A program made the position numbers and the translations under genes. Source: Halorarum halophilum (GTDB lineage: Archaea > Halobacteriota > Halobacteria > Halobacteriales > Haloferacaceae). Taken from it: a stretch of DNA of 64,000 bases. Of the stretch, positions 1 through 8,277 are shown in pieces; within the stretch, counting starts at the first letter, position 1; each line of letters begins with the position of its first letter. The stretch spans positions 3,472,001 through 3,536,000 of the forward strand of contig NZ_CP058529.1 in NCBI RefSeq assembly GCF_013401515.1. Reading direction: 5' to 3'. The notes beneath the pieces are model-generated. The model saw only the letters and a program-made list of their open reading frames with translations. It was not told where the DNA came from and searched no databases.

Positions 1-52
1 GCTCGTCCATCAGGGTCTCACATTCCTGTACGATTTTCTTTCGTCGGCCCAT
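1..52 (-). CDS. fusA: Translation elongation factor EF-2, N-terminal fragment cut by the window edge
   Basis: Only the first 17 codons lie in the window. They read MGRRKKIVQECETLMDE, which I recognise as the usual opening of haloarchaeal EF-2, the GTPase that moves tRNA and mRNA through the ribosome after each peptide bond. The GTP-binding domain begins beyond the edge. A weak TATA-like TTTTGA on the minus strand at about 77-84 lies some 28 nt before the ATG, which suits a leaderless transcript. In other haloarchaea this gene follows rps7 directly. Here it is separated from rps7 by about 5 kb. The identification rests on a short piece. Confidence 0.75.
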   Translation of the reverse strand, partial: MGRRKKIVQECETLMDE

Positions 53-178
53 TACAGGCCGCTACTTGACGCCCGGTCAAAAGGGTAGTGCTTTGCCGCC
101 GCCGAAAGCGCCGTCTGCGGGCGTCTCCCGCCGCGTGTCAACTGTTCCCGCACGTATCCGGTGACGCCGCGTGGACGG

Positions 179-469
179 TCACCCGTCGTCGGGGACGTGT
201 TCGGCCAGCGCCCCCGTGCTCTCACGACGGGACGCTGTCACCCGGCCGGTCCCGTCGACCACTACGGTACAGCCGTGATAGCGGAACCGCACCCGGAGGC
301 CGTTGCCAGTCCGGGACCGAACGAGCGAGTCGAGGGCGTCCGGGTCGACCGTATCGTACAGTTGTGGTGATATATCGGTCGGCGAAACGTCGGTTTCGTC
401 CGCGACCGCCTCGACGACCGTCCCGGTGATACCACGATTATCGGCACTGTCTGCGGCCATCTGGACCAT
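179..469 (-). CDS. HalOD1 output-domain protein
   Basis: A 96-residue soluble protein with the pattern of the haloarchaeal HalOD1 domain: a helix followed by LYDTVDPDALDSLV (about residues 37-50) and a short two-strand hairpin ending in VRFRYHGCTVVVDGTGRV. HalOD1 domains occur alone or at the end of sensory proteins and are thought to be output or regulatory modules; no biochemical activity is established. The ATG at 469 is preferred over the internal Met at 460 because a TATA box (ACATATATTAG on the minus strand, 494-504) ends about 26 nt upstream, as expected for a leaderless gene. Confidence 0.8.
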   Translation of the reverse strand: MVQMAADSADNRGITGTVVEAVADETDVSPTDISPQLYDTVDPDALDSLVRSRTGNGLRVRFRYHGCTVVVDGTGRVTASRRESTGALAEHVPDDG

Positions 470-493
470 CGTCGGTACTTCACGGGACTCGCG

Positions 494-504
494 CTAATAT
501 ATGT
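494..504 (-). promoter_or_regulatory. TATA box of the HalOD1 gene
   Basis: On the minus strand the sequence reads ACATATATTAG. It lies 25-35 nt before the ATG at 469, the spacing of an archaeal core promoter whose transcript starts at or next to the start codon. Confidence 0.55.
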
Positions 505-593
505 CGTGGAATGGATAATTTGCGGCGGCAGTTTAAGTTCACCCGAAGATTGTCCGGCGGGAGGGATGATTCCAGTCCGACGACGCGAAACGA

Positions 594-1070
594 TCAGGCC
601 TCGACCGTGATCTCCGTTCCGGAGTGGTTGAACACCCGCTCGTACCGACTCTTCACGATCTCCGTGTTGACGATCTGGATCCCGAGCTCGTTCAGTTCGT
701 CACACGCGGTCTCGGCGTGCTCCTGAGAGGGACAGACCACCTCGACGGTGACGTTCTCGTCGTCGGTCAGCAGTTCGGTCACCGAGACGACGTTCTCCAC
801 GCCGATCGCGTTCTGGAGCGTGGCCTCCCTGTCATCCGACGTGATGGTACCGACGATGAGGAGGTGCCGGTCGAACCCGGCCTTCTCGTAGTCGACGAGC
901 GGCGCGTACCCCTCGATGACGCCCTCCTCCTCGAGGTTCTTTATCCGGGACGCGACGGCGCTCGCGGAGAGGCCGACCCGCTCGCCGATCGACTCCGTGG
1001 TGGCATTGCGAGCGTCGCTCTGGAGGGACTGGAGGATGCCCATGTCGACTCCGTCGAGGTCGTAACTCAT
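594..1070 (-). CDS. Lrp/AsnC-family transcriptional regulator
   Basis: 158 residues. The N-terminal winged helix-turn-helix (about residues 5-60, DARNATTESIGERVGLSAS) has the usual Lrp form DxR.....IG..VGLS.SAV..RI..LE..GVI. A RAM/AsnC ligand-binding alpha-beta domain follows (residues 65-150). Such proteins bind DNA as dimers or octamers and usually respond to amino acids. The reading frame stays open far upstream, but the ATG at 1070 (MSYDLDG) fits the family start and has a TATA box (1093-1099) about 25 nt upstream. The gene is transcribed divergently from the neighbouring HEFAH protein. Its target genes cannot be told from the sequence. Confidence 0.9.
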   Translation of the reverse strand: MSYDLDGVDMGILQSLQSDARNATTESIGERVGLSASAVASRIKNLEEEGVIEGYAPLVDYEKAGFDRHLLIVGTITSDDREATLQNAIGVENVVSVTELLTDDENVTVEVVCPSQEHAETACDELNELGIQIVNTEIVKSRYERVFNHSGTEITVEA

Positions 1071-1092
1071 CCCTAGAGGTTCGTGGCCGACG

Positions 1093-1099
1093 TATATGA
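1093..1099 (-). promoter_or_regulatory. TATA box of the Lrp-type regulator
   Basis: TCATATA on the minus strand, centred about 26 nt before the ATG at 1070. It supports that start and a leaderless mRNA. Confidence 0.5.
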
Positions 1100-1193
1100 C
1101 GCTTTCAGGGCGTCGAGCCGAAACGACTGCCCCGGGGAGCGATTCCGGACCGGCACAAGAGTCAACTCGGCTCGGCGCTTGATATCCGTTCAC

Positions 1194-1967
1194 ATGGATG
1201 TACGACTGCGGGGGGACGGCCCGATCGACCCGTTTCTCGGGGCCGCGTCGCTCTTCGAGACGGAACTCGACCTCGACCTCCCGGTCGAGGTCCGGGTTCG
1301 CGAGGACCCGGAGGAGCGGACCTGGGCGGGCCACTACGACGACCGGCACGTGCTCAACATCTCGCGGAAGGCCGCGACGAGCGCGATGGCCCGCGAACTC
1401 GCGCTCCACGAGTTCGCCCACATGGCCCGGTACGAGGAGGAACACCCGTCGCACGTCCAGTCGACCGAGGAGGCGCTGTTCCTCGCGCTCTCCGGCCGGT
1501 CGGTCGAGCGCCGGAAGCTCTCCCACTGCTACCAGATCGCCAACCACATGAAGGACATCTACGCCGACGACATCACGCTCACGGTGGGGCCCTCCGGGAA
1601 GCTCGTCACCTTCTTCGAGTCCCAGCTCGCCGCGGCGGTCGCCGACCGCCCGCGCGAGCACCACCACCCCGACTCGCGGCTGCTCACCGGCGCGACCGAC
1701 CCCGACATCACCGTCGTCAACGCCGCGTTCGCATTGGCGATGTGCGAGCGACACGACCTCGTCGGCCGGTCGCACCGGCTGTACGACCTGGCCCACGCGG
1801 CCGCGGACGACGCCCCGGCGGTGGACCTCGGGGCGTTCAAGCGGCTGTTCCGCTCGCTCGCGGCGGACCCATCGGCCTCGGAGTACCGGAAGCAACTGGT
1901 CGACGCCGCCCGACTGTACGCGGTGGACGCGGGCGGCACGAGCGACGGGCCGGCCGCGGCGGACTGA
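1194..1967 (+). CDS. DUF5781-type conserved haloarchaeal protein with HEFAH motif
   Basis: 257 residues, soluble and acidic. It resembles a conserved haloarchaeal family that I believe is DUF5781. Residues 72-76 read HEFAH inside ELALHEFAHMARYEEEHPSH, which is the HEXXH zinc-binding signature of metallopeptidases. An acidic helix with further His and Glu residues that could give a third ligand follows directly. No signal peptide or membrane segment is present, so any activity would be cytoplasmic. The ATG at 1194 follows a region without homology-like character, although the frame is open from 1083. Function is not known; the peptidase idea comes from the motif alone. Confidence 0.75.
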   Translation: MDVRLRGDGPIDPFLGAASLFETELDLDLPVEVRVREDPEERTWAGHYDDRHVLNISRKAATSAMARELALHEFAHMARYEEEHPSHVQSTEEALFLALSGRSVERRKLSHCYQIANHMKDIYADDITLTVGPSGKLVTFFESQLAAAVADRPREHHHPDSRLLTGATDPDITVVNAAFALAMCERHDLVGRSHRLYDLAHAAADDAPAVDLGAFKRLFRSLAADPSASEYRKQLVDAARLYAVDAGGTSDGPAAAD

Positions 1968-2039
1968 TCACGGAGTTCGACCGACCATTGAGTTCGACCG
2001 GCCTCCAGGTATTTATCCGCGGCGTGACAACTGTCCGGT

Positions 2040-2558
2040 ATGGTCCCGACAGTCACCGCGTCAGCGTCCCCGTCGGGCGCCGGCGGTGGGACGCCGAACG
2101 CGCCACGCACCCTCCTCCGTGACGCGGTCGTAGCCGGCGCCGTCATCGCCGGCCTGTACGGCCTGCTGTACGCCGTCCCCGTCCCCCCGTTCGCGATTCC
2201 GGGGTACCTCATGATCGTCGCGTTCGACGCGCTGGAGGCCGTCCTCCCGTCCTTCCCGAGTTCGACCGCCTACGACGCGGCGTTCGCGGCCTTCCTCGCC
2301 GTCCTCGCGCTCCTCTCCGCGCTGACGGCGTCGTGGGCGCGGACGCACGGCTCCCTCGGCGGTTGGCGGGCTGGAGCGAGCTCCGCACTCGCGGTGCTCG
2401 GCGCCCTCGCGCTCGTCGTCGCCGCGGGGCTTCTCCTCCCGTCCGGGAACGTGCAGGTCGTCCCGGTGCTGATCATCACGGGGTCGGGGATCGGGCTGCT
2501 CCTCGGGGGCGCCGCGGTGGCGTTCGGCCGAACCGTGGTCACCCGGGAACTGGCCTGA
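2040..2558 (+). CDS. Integral membrane protein of unknown function
   Basis: 172 residues. A Ser/Gly/Pro-rich N-terminus of about 25 residues is followed by four likely membrane segments: around residues 30-50, 80-100, 110-132 and 140-162. Short loops join them and no catalytic motif is visible. A TATA-like ATTTATCC at about 2010-2017 lies roughly 26 nt before the ATG, so the mRNA is probably leaderless. It stands alone between the HEFAH protein and the HAD phosphatase. I do not recognise a family. Confidence 0.75.
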   Translation: MVPTVTASASPSGAGGGTPNAPRTLLRDAVVAGAVIAGLYGLLYAVPVPPFAIPGYLMIVAFDALEAVLPSFPSSTAYDAAFAAFLAVLALLSALTASWARTHGSLGGWRAGASSALAVLGALALVVAAGLLLPSGNVQVVPVLIITGSGIGLLLGGAAVAFGRTVVTRELA

Positions 2559-2611
2559 ACCGGGTTCCGGCCGCGGCAGGGATTTTTAGCCCTCGCCGCG
2601 GAAGCCGCGGT

Positions 2612-3316
2612 ATGACCTACGAGGCGGTGTTCCTCGACCTCGACGACACCCTGTACCCGTACCCGCCGTGCAACGAGGCGGGAAAGCGGGCCGCGTTCGA
2701 GACGTTCCTGGAACTCGGCTACGATCTCGACCGCGAGGGGTTCGAGGCGCTCTACCAGGAGGGACGACGAGCCGTGAAGCGCGAACTCTCCGGGACGGCG
2801 TCGGCCCACGAGCGCTTCCTCTACTTCAAGCGGGCCATCGACCTGCACGCGGGCACGCATCGGTCCGAACACGCGCTGCGGCTCGGGGAGGCGTACTGGG
2901 ACGCCTACGTCGACGAGATGACGCTCTTCGACGGCGTCGCCGAGACGCTGGCGACGCTCCAGGACGCGGGGGTGGACGTGGCCGTCGTGACGAACCTCAC
3001 GACCCGCATCCAGCTGAAGAAGCTCCACCGCCTCGACCTCGACCGACACGTCGACCTGCTCCTCACCTCCGAGGAGACCGGGCGCGAGAAGCCGTCGTCG
3101 GTGATGTTCACGCTCCCGCTGGCACGGCTCGACCGCCGGCCCGGGGAGGTGCTGATGGTCGGCGACGACGTCGAGGCGGACCTCGAAGGTGCCAACGCGG
3201 TCGGGCTGGGGACGGCCGCGTTCAACGGACCCGACGACGTCGCGGACCTGCCGGAGCGGTGTCGACCGGATCACACCATCACCGATTTCACCGACCTGAC
3301 CGAGGTGGTACTGTGA
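2612..3316 (+). CDS. HAD-superfamily hydrolase (phosphatase-like)
   Basis: 234 residues with all four HAD motifs. Motif I is LDLDDTLYP, with the nucleophile Asp9 and the acid/base Asp11. Motif II is VVTNLTT, motif III is the Lys in GREKPSS, and motif IV is [11 protein letters not shown]. The helical cap between motifs I and II marks a class I HAD, most of which dephosphorylate small phosphorylated metabolites; the substrate cannot be read from the sequence. A TATA-like TTTTTAG (2582-2588) lies about 26 nt before the ATG. The stop codon overlaps the GTG start of the aldolase gene (GTGA), so the two form an operon and probably share a pathway. Confidence 0.9.
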   Translation: MTYEAVFLDLDDTLYPYPPCNEAGKRAAFETFLELGYDLDREGFEALYQEGRRAVKRELSGTASAHERFLYFKRAIDLHAGTHRSEHALRLGEAYWDAYVDEMTLFDGVAETLATLQDAGVDVAVVTNLTTRIQLKKLHRLDLDRHVDLLLTSEETGREKPSSVMFTLPLARLDRRPGEVLMVGDDVEADLEGANAVGLGTAAFNGPDDVADLPERCRPDHTITDFTDLTEVVL

Positions 3317-3948
3317 CACTCGAGGCAGAGCGGAACGCCGTGGTGGAGCACGCGCCCGAACTCGCCCGCCTCACGCCGGGCCGGACCGGGAACCTCAGCG
3401 TCCGGCGCGGCGACCGGTTCGCCGTCACGCCGACGGGCGTCGCCTACGACGCATTCGACTGCGATGACGTTCCGGTCGTGGACCTCGACGGCGAACGGGT
3501 CGCCGGCGCGATGAAGCCCTCCAGCGAGGTGCCGATGCACCGGCACATCTACCGGGGCCACGCCGACGAGCCGGGCGCAATCGTCCACACTCACTCGCCG
3601 ATGTCGACGGCCATGGCCGTCCTCCGGGAGCCGCTCCCCCCGATCCACTACATGATCGTCGCGGTCGGCAAGCGCGTTCCCGTCGCCGAGTACGCGCCCT
3701 ACGGCACCGAGGAGCTCGCGGCGAACGTCGTCGCCGCGCTGGAGGGCGCCGAATCGACGGCCTGCTTCATCGAGAACCACGGACTGGTGGTCGTCGCGGA
3801 CGACATCGAGACCGCGCTCGAGAACACCCACCACGTCGAGAGCCTGGCGGAGCTGTACCTCCGCGCCCGGTCGATCGGCGAGCCAGTTGAGCTCCTGGAG
3901 GCCGAACTGGACACGGCCATCGAGCAGTTCGAGGGCTACGGGCAGTAG
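3313..3948 (+). CDS. Class II aldolase/adducin-family protein (sugar-phosphate aldolase)
   Basis: 211 residues, starting with GTG inside the stop of the HAD gene. It has the class II aldolase landmarks: GNLSVR, the acid/base Glu72 in KPSSEVPMH, the zinc ligands His92 and His94 in VHTHSPMS, and His156 in ENHGLVVV. Related enzymes split fuculose-1-phosphate, ribulose-1-phosphate or similar sugars into dihydroxyacetone phosphate and an aldehyde; others are decarboxylases or epimerases. Coupling to a HAD phosphatase suggests a small sugar or nucleoside salvage route, possibly 5-deoxyribose disposal, but that is inference. Confidence 0.88.
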   Translation: MTLEAERNAVVEHAPELARLTPGRTGNLSVRRGDRFAVTPTGVAYDAFDCDDVPVVDLDGERVAGAMKPSSEVPMHRHIYRGHADEPGAIVHTHSPMSTAMAVLREPLPPIHYMIVAVGKRVPVAEYAPYGTEELAANVVAALEGAESTACFIENHGLVVVADDIETALENTHHVESLAELYLRARSIGEPVELLEAELDTAIEQFEGYGQ

Positions 3949-3967
3949 TCGCTCGCTCGCACGGCCG

Positions 3968-4867
3968 CTACGCGTTCCCCTCCCGGTCGAAGCCGTCGTA
4001 GTGCACGTCCGCCCAGTAGACGGTGCCCTCGTAGCGCACGACCCACGAACCCGAGTACTCGTCGGACCGGACCGCCTCCTGGCTCCAGAATCGGCCCAGG
4101 ACCGACCGGAACGCCTCGTCGTCGGTCGACTCGGCGTAGTACGTCTCCTCGACCGCCCCGGTGACGACCTCCCGTTCGGCGTCGGAGAGCCCGGAGAGGG
4201 TGAACAGCTTCGACTCCCGGAGGTCGGCCGCGTAGGCGCTCGCGCTCGAGGCCACCTCTGTCGCAGTGTACCGGTACTCGGTGACGGTCACTTGCCCGTC
4301 GTCTCGGACGCTGACGGGATACCGCTCGCCATCGAACATGATCGCGTCGTAGTCGCCCTCGAGGAGCACCGACGCTGCGATCTCGTCGTCGGTGTAGCGC
4401 GCGCTGGCGCCCATATCGTACCCCTCGGTTCGCCCGTCGTACCGGGGAGGGAGGACGGCGTCGACGAGTTCGCGGTCCGCCGGGGGGAGGTCCTCGTATG
4501 CGACGGCATCGCCCTCGACGGTGCCGTTGTAGTCGACCTCGATGTTCACACGGGTCTCGGTGTGGTTCCCGACCGCCTCGGCCGAGAGGTCGTAGTACGC
4601 GCCGCCGACTGCGAACGGGAGCCCGTCCGGGTCGACCGGCGGCGACGTGCCGTTCCCCGTCGCCGAGCCGTTCCGGGTGGCGCCAAGGACGAGCGCGCGA
4701 CGCTCGGCGACCTCGGGGTCCTCCGTGGTGGGGAGCGACCTGCTCGCGTGCTCGGCGAGTTCGACATCGTTCACGGCGGTCATGTCGAGCGACCCGGCGG
4801 CCGAACAGCCGGCCAGCGGGACGAGGAGGGCGAGCGCGAGCAGGAGGAGGGGGACGCGGGGGTGCAT
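3968..4867 (-). CDS. Secreted haloarchaeal lipoprotein of unknown function
   Basis: 299 residues with a clear lipoprotein signal: a leucine-rich hydrophobic core followed by LAGC, with Cys21 as the lipid-attachment site. The mature part is acidic, carries several N-x-S/T sequons (for example ATRNGSATGNGT), and has repeated strand-rich segments ending in a block with WVVRYEGTVYWADVHY. It should sit on the outer face of the membrane. No enzyme motif is seen and I do not recognise a named family. It is convergent with the aldolase gene and lies downstream of rps7 on the same strand, with 190 nt between them. Confidence 0.8.
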   Translation of the reverse strand: MHPRVPLLLLALALLVPLAGCSAAGSLDMTAVNDVELAEHASRSLPTTEDPEVAERRALVLGATRNGSATGNGTSPPVDPDGLPFAVGGAYYDLSAEAVGNHTETRVNIEVDYNGTVEGDAVAYEDLPPADRELVDAVLPPRYDGRTEGYDMGASARYTDDEIAASVLLEGDYDAIMFDGERYPVSVRDDGQVTVTEYRYTATEVASSASAYAADLRESKLFTLSGLSDAEREVVTGAVEETYYAESTDDEAFRSVLGRFWSQEAVRSDEYSGSWVVRYEGTVYWADVHYDGFDREGNA

Positions 4868-5057
4868 GGGGGGTTGTCGCCGGAGGCCGGGAAGTGTCTT
4901 GTGGGTTCGTTGGCGTTTCCGGTCGGTTCGTGACGGTGGGGGTTCCGGACGCTTACGTGGCGGGCTCGACAGCTTCCACCACCACCGACGATTTCAGCGC
5001 ACGCACGAACCCGCTGCTCGCGACTGCAGTACGACCGAAAGAGAAGAGTCGCAGAGT

Positions 5058-5669
5058 TCAGCGAGCCGCGGCCGCGACGCGCTCCTTCTCCTCCTTCTGG
5101 GAGATGGGGTACGCCTGCACGTCGTAGCGGGCCGCGCCGACGAGGAGATCCGCGAGCGCCTCCGCGGCGGTCGTCTTCGACTTGTACGTGGCCGACTCGA
5201 CGCCGTCGCCGATGAACTTCAGGGCCTGGTCGACGCGACGCTGGGGCGCGACGTCGACGGCCTTCGGGACGGAGATACCGCCGTACTTCAGGCGGACCGT
5301 CTCCTCCCGCGGGGCGGCGTTCTCGACGGCCTCGACGAGCACCTGCACCGGGTTCTCCTCGGTGCGCTCGTGGACGATGTCGAGGGCGTCCCGGACGATG
5401 CGGGTCGCTTGCTGCTTCTTGCCCGTGTTCTCGCTCTGCATCAGGCGGTTGATGAGCCGCTCGACGACGGAGATCTCGGACTTGTTGAACTGCTTGGACG
5501 CGTGTCGGCCCATCGTGTGCGCGATGGGGGTGACGTTGAGGTACGTCCGCGTCGAGGGGTCGCCGTACTCGATCTCGGAGACGTCCCAGACGCCGAACAG
5601 GAGCGCGTTGTCGGTCGCGTCGTCCGAGTCGGCGGGTGCCTCGGGCTCGGGGGCTTCTTCCTCGGACAT
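5058..5669 (-). CDS. rps7: 30S ribosomal protein S7
   Basis: 203 residues. This protein binds the 3' major domain of 16S rRNA and lines the mRNA exit and the E site. Archaeal S7 features are visible: an acidic N-terminal extension of about 20 residues, LNVTPIAHTMGRHASKQF, KSEISVVERLINRLM, ENPVQVLVEAVENAAPREET and the C-terminal helix ending AYPISQKEEKERVAAAAR. It starts 2 nt after the rps12 stop, so the two are co-transcribed. In this genome EF-2 does not follow directly; a lipoprotein gene does. Confidence 0.98.
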   Translation of the reverse strand: MSEEEAPEPEAPADSDDATDNALLFGVWDVSEIEYGDPSTRTYLNVTPIAHTMGRHASKQFNKSEISVVERLINRLMQSENTGKKQQATRIVRDALDIVHERTEENPVQVLVEAVENAAPREETVRLKYGGISVPKAVDVAPQRRVDQALKFIGDGVESATYKSKTTAAEALADLLVGAARYDVQAYPISQKEEKERVAAAAR

Positions 5670-5671
5670 CG

Positions 5672-6100
5672 TTATCGGACCGGTTTCTCCGCGTTACCGC
5701 GCACGAGTTCGAGCATCGCGACGCCGTTCACCTTCTCAACCTTGTAGTTCACGCCCGAGAGGTCGCCCATGGCGCGACCCTTCGCGCCGCCGATGCCGGC
5801 GATGGTGACCTCGTCGTGCTCGTCGATGAACGAGATGGCGCCGTCGCCGGGGCAGAACGCCGTGACCTGCTTCCCGTTCTTGATGAGCTGCACTCGGACG
5901 CACTTCCGGATGGCCGAGTTGGGCTGCTTCGCTTCGATCCCCACCTTCTCGAGGACGATGCCCCGACCCTGCGGGGCACCCTCGAGGGGGTCGGACTTCT
6001 CGCCGAGACCGCGCTCGCGGCGCGCGTACTCCGAGTCGGACCACCGTCGCTTCTGGCGGTCCTTCTTGAGCATCCGCGCGGCGTATTTGCCGTTCGCCAT
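5672..6100 (-). CDS. rps12: 30S ribosomal protein S12
   Basis: 142 residues. S12 sits at the decoding centre and affects accuracy. The signature [20 protein letters not shown] is present, as are the archaeal N-terminus [20 protein letters not shown] and the loop [19 protein letters not shown] weak TATA-like CTTACGTA (6125-6132 on the minus strand) lies about 27 nt before the ATG, which suggests that rps12-rps7 have their own leaderless promoter. That would be needed here because the gene is cut off from nusA by about 2.2 kb. Confidence 0.98.
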   Translation of the reverse strand: MANGKYAARMLKKDRQKRRWSDSEYARRERGLGEKSDPLEGAPQGRGIVLEKVGIEAKQPNSAIRKCVRVQLIKNGKQVTAFCPGDGAISFIDEHDEVTIAGIGGAKGRAMGDLSGVNYKVEKVNGVAMLELVRGNAEKPVR

Positions 6101-6367
6101 AGTACACCGACGTACTTAGCCGAGATACGTAAGGGTTCCCTTTCGCGAGCGACGAGACGCCGCGAGAGCGGGTTAGCGGTACCTCTCGACGGATCTGAGG
6201 GCGTAACTCGACCGACCTCACGCCGCGAGAGCCGATTTCCGTCCGAATGCGGCGCTGAGAGGTCGTCGTTCCGGTCGACGGAAATGCGAGCACGGTCGCC
6301 AGCACGCCCGTCGACGATTCCCCGCCCGACAACGAGTCGGCGGACGACGGGTTCAGTCCTCGTCCGG

Positions 6368-6505
6368 TCACTCCTCTATGCGGTACACGTCCACCTGGAT
6401 CCTGCCGTGCTCGGAGCAGGTGGCTCTCGTCCGGTACGGCTCCGCCGCGTCGTCCAGCTCCTCCCCACAGAGCGGGCAGTGCGTCGCGTACTCCGTCTCT
6501 CCCAT
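6368..6505 (-). CDS. Small zinc-ribbon protein (45 aa)
   Basis: A short reading frame, ATG at 6505 and TGA at 6368, giving 45 residues. Two metal-binding knuckles are visible: CPLC at residues 10-13 and CSEH at residues 30-33, separated by an acidic linker, which is the layout of a mini zinc ribbon. Tiny zinc-finger proteins of this type are common in haloarchaea and some affect growth, motility or biofilm. Their partners are mostly unknown. It lies alone between rps12 and a small membrane protein. Codon use is GC-rich and normal. I recognise no family name. Confidence 0.7.
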   Translation of the reverse strand: MGETEYATHCPLCGEELDDAAEPYRTRATCSEHGRIQVDVYRIEE

Positions 6506-6756
6506 GTACCGATGGTTCGTATCCCTCAGTGTTCATGTTTCTCCAATCGGTCGCTGCCCGGGCGCCGACTCGTCCCGGCGACGCGAACCGGGGCCCGTTC
6601 GCGTCCAGCGCCCGTGGAACCACGCGAGGGTTCGCCCATTGCGGGCCGCTCGTTGCCGTCTCGACCACTCGAGTCGTTACGGGAGGCGGAGTGGGGCGGA
6701 TGGACTGACGCAAATGCCAGCAAGGGGCCTATTCGACTCGGGGGCGACGTGCTCGT

Positions 6757-6900
6757 ATGACGTATCGAACCACGGTCGGCTGGTCGCTCATCACCTCGGG
6801 TCTCGTCACGCTCCTCCTCGCGTACCTCCCGGGCGAGTCGTGGATGTGGGGAATCGGGCTCCTGGTGCTCGGAATCGTGGTCTTCGTGGTCCGCCGGTAG
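6757..6900 (+). CDS. Small membrane protein (47 aa), two transmembrane segments
   Basis: ATG at 6757 to TAG at 6900, 47 residues. Two hydrophobic stretches (about residues 8-23 and 28-44) are joined by the short loop PGESWMWG, and two arginines end the chain. This is a two-helix hairpin that would sit in the cytoplasmic membrane. It is the only plus-strand gene between rps12 and nusA. No function is apparent. Confidence 0.6.
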   Translation: MTYRTTVGWSLITSGLVTLLLAYLPGESWMWGIGLLVLGIVVFVVRR

Positions 6901-6909
6901 CCGTCCGCC

Positions 6910-7173
6910 TCACTTCCTGACGACGAACGGCTCGTACGTGCCCCAGTTGTAGTCGGCCTTCTCGTCGGCGAGTTCGCGCATCCGGGCGGCCAGTTCGTCG
7001 CGGTCGACGTTCAGCTTCTCCGCCCACTCGTCGAGCTTGTGGCCGTCCTCGAGTGCCAGCACGAGCGACTTGTCGGTCTCCCCGACGACCTCGCCGTGGG
7101 AATCGCGCAGTTCGGTCAGCAGCGCGTCGCGCTCGTCCGCCTCGACTCCGTACTCGGTGAGGGTATCGGTCAT
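6910..7173 (-). CDS. Conserved haloarchaeal hypothetical protein (87 aa)
   Basis: 87 residues, acidic and soluble. The second half (LDEWAEKLNVDRDELAARMRELADEK) is helix-rich and looks like a helix-turn-helix with the pattern seen in small DNA-binding or adaptor proteins. The first half could form a short beta hairpin (EVVGETDKSLVLALEDGH). The C-terminus YNWGTYEPFVVRK is distinctive. The family is not recognised. It is convergent with the small membrane protein to its left and lies 120 nt downstream of mscS on the same strand. Confidence 0.65.
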   Translation of the reverse strand: MTDTLTEYGVEADERDALLTELRDSHGEVVGETDKSLVLALEDGHKLDEWAEKLNVDRDELAARMRELADEKADYNWGTYEPFVVRK

Positions 7174-7296
7174 GAACTGTCGTCCTCCGTGCGGTACGTG
7201 CGGTCGAGGACGAATAAGTGGACGGCGAGAAGATTGATACGGGAGATCTCCCGACCCCGCTCGGGGGGCGTACTGGAACCTCGTCCGGGCGTCGGC

Positions 7297-8175
7297 TCAC
7301 TCCTCGCGGTCGACGGTGAGTCGCCCGTCCAGTTCCCGGCCGGCCGGCGGCGCGAGTGTCACACCCTCGGCCTCGAGCCGGCTGACCGCCCGGGCGCGAA
7401 CCGCCGACCGGGCGGTAACGACTCCCTTGGCGGTGGGATCCTCGATCCAGTAGTCGACCGCGACCGTCACCGCGTCGTCCCCGAGTTCGGCGACGCGCGT
7501 CTCCGGCGCCGGCGACGAGAGCACGCCGTCGACGCTCGCCGCGACGTCGGCGAGCGTCCGGCGCGCCGCGGCGATGTCGTCGTCGTACGCGACAAACACC
7601 TCCTCGCTGGCGCGGACCCGTCCGTGGCCGTACGGTCGCACGATGGAGTCGGTGGTCAGCGCGGTGTTCGGCACCGTGATGATCTCGTTGGCGGCCGTTC
7701 GGACGCGGGTCACGCGGAACCCGACGCGCTCGATCCGTCCCTCGCCGTCGGGCCAGGAGACCCAGTCGCCGACGTTGAACTCCGGGTCCGTGACGAGGAA
7801 CAGGCCGCTGACGAGCGAGCCGATGAGCTCCTGTCCGGCGATACCGAGCACGAGCGTCGCCGCGGCGACGACCACGGCCGAGTTGGAGAGGATGCCGCCG
7901 TAGCCCGCTGCAACGACGCCCACCAGGGCGGCGACGACGAGCAGCAGGATGCGGAGGTACGTTCCCGTCGCGTCGACGACTGTCGGGTTGTTCCGGTTCC
8001 GCGAGCGGACCGCTCGGACGGCCACCGGGACGACGAGCACCTGGCCGACGACGTAGACGACCCCGGCGGCGAGGAGGAACCAGCCGGCCGACGTGAGCGC
8101 CCCGACGAGCGCGTCGCCGGTGGCGTCGATGGGCGGGGGAACCGGATCGGTCGGGTCGACCTGAAGGGGTGCCAT
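7297..8175 (-). CDS. MscS-family mechanosensitive ion channel
   Basis: 292 residues. Three transmembrane helices (about residues 30-50, 70-92 and 96-125) end in the pore-lining stretch LGIAGQELIGSLVSGLFLV. The MscS beta domain follows (FNVGDWVSWPDGEGRIERVGFRVTRVRT) with the conserved ITVPNTALTTDSIVRPYG, then a C-terminal alpha-beta domain. Such channels open under membrane tension and release solutes during a drop in outside salinity, which makes sense for a halophile. It sits in the place where rps12 normally follows nusA, on the same strand, 102 nt after nusA ends. Confidence 0.92.
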   Translation of the reverse strand: MAPLQVDPTDPVPPPIDATGDALVGALTSAGWFLLAAGVVYVVGQVLVVPVAVRAVRSRNRNNPTVVDATGTYLRILLLVVAALVGVVAAGYGGILSNSAVVVAAATLVLGIAGQELIGSLVSGLFLVTDPEFNVGDWVSWPDGEGRIERVGFRVTRVRTAANEIITVPNTALTTDSIVRPYGHGRVRASEEVFVAYDDDIAAARRTLADVAASVDGVLSSPAPETRVAELGDDAVTVAVDYWIEDPTAKGVVTARSAVRARAVSRLEAEGVTLAPPAGRELDGRLTVDREE

Positions 8176-8277
8176 CGGCTACGAAATGGTGGGCCAGCGT
8201 GAAAAACGGCCGTAACCTCCCTCGTCGGTGTCATCGAACAGACGGTCGTCGGAGTCGGGGCGGGCCGCCGTCGCGGC

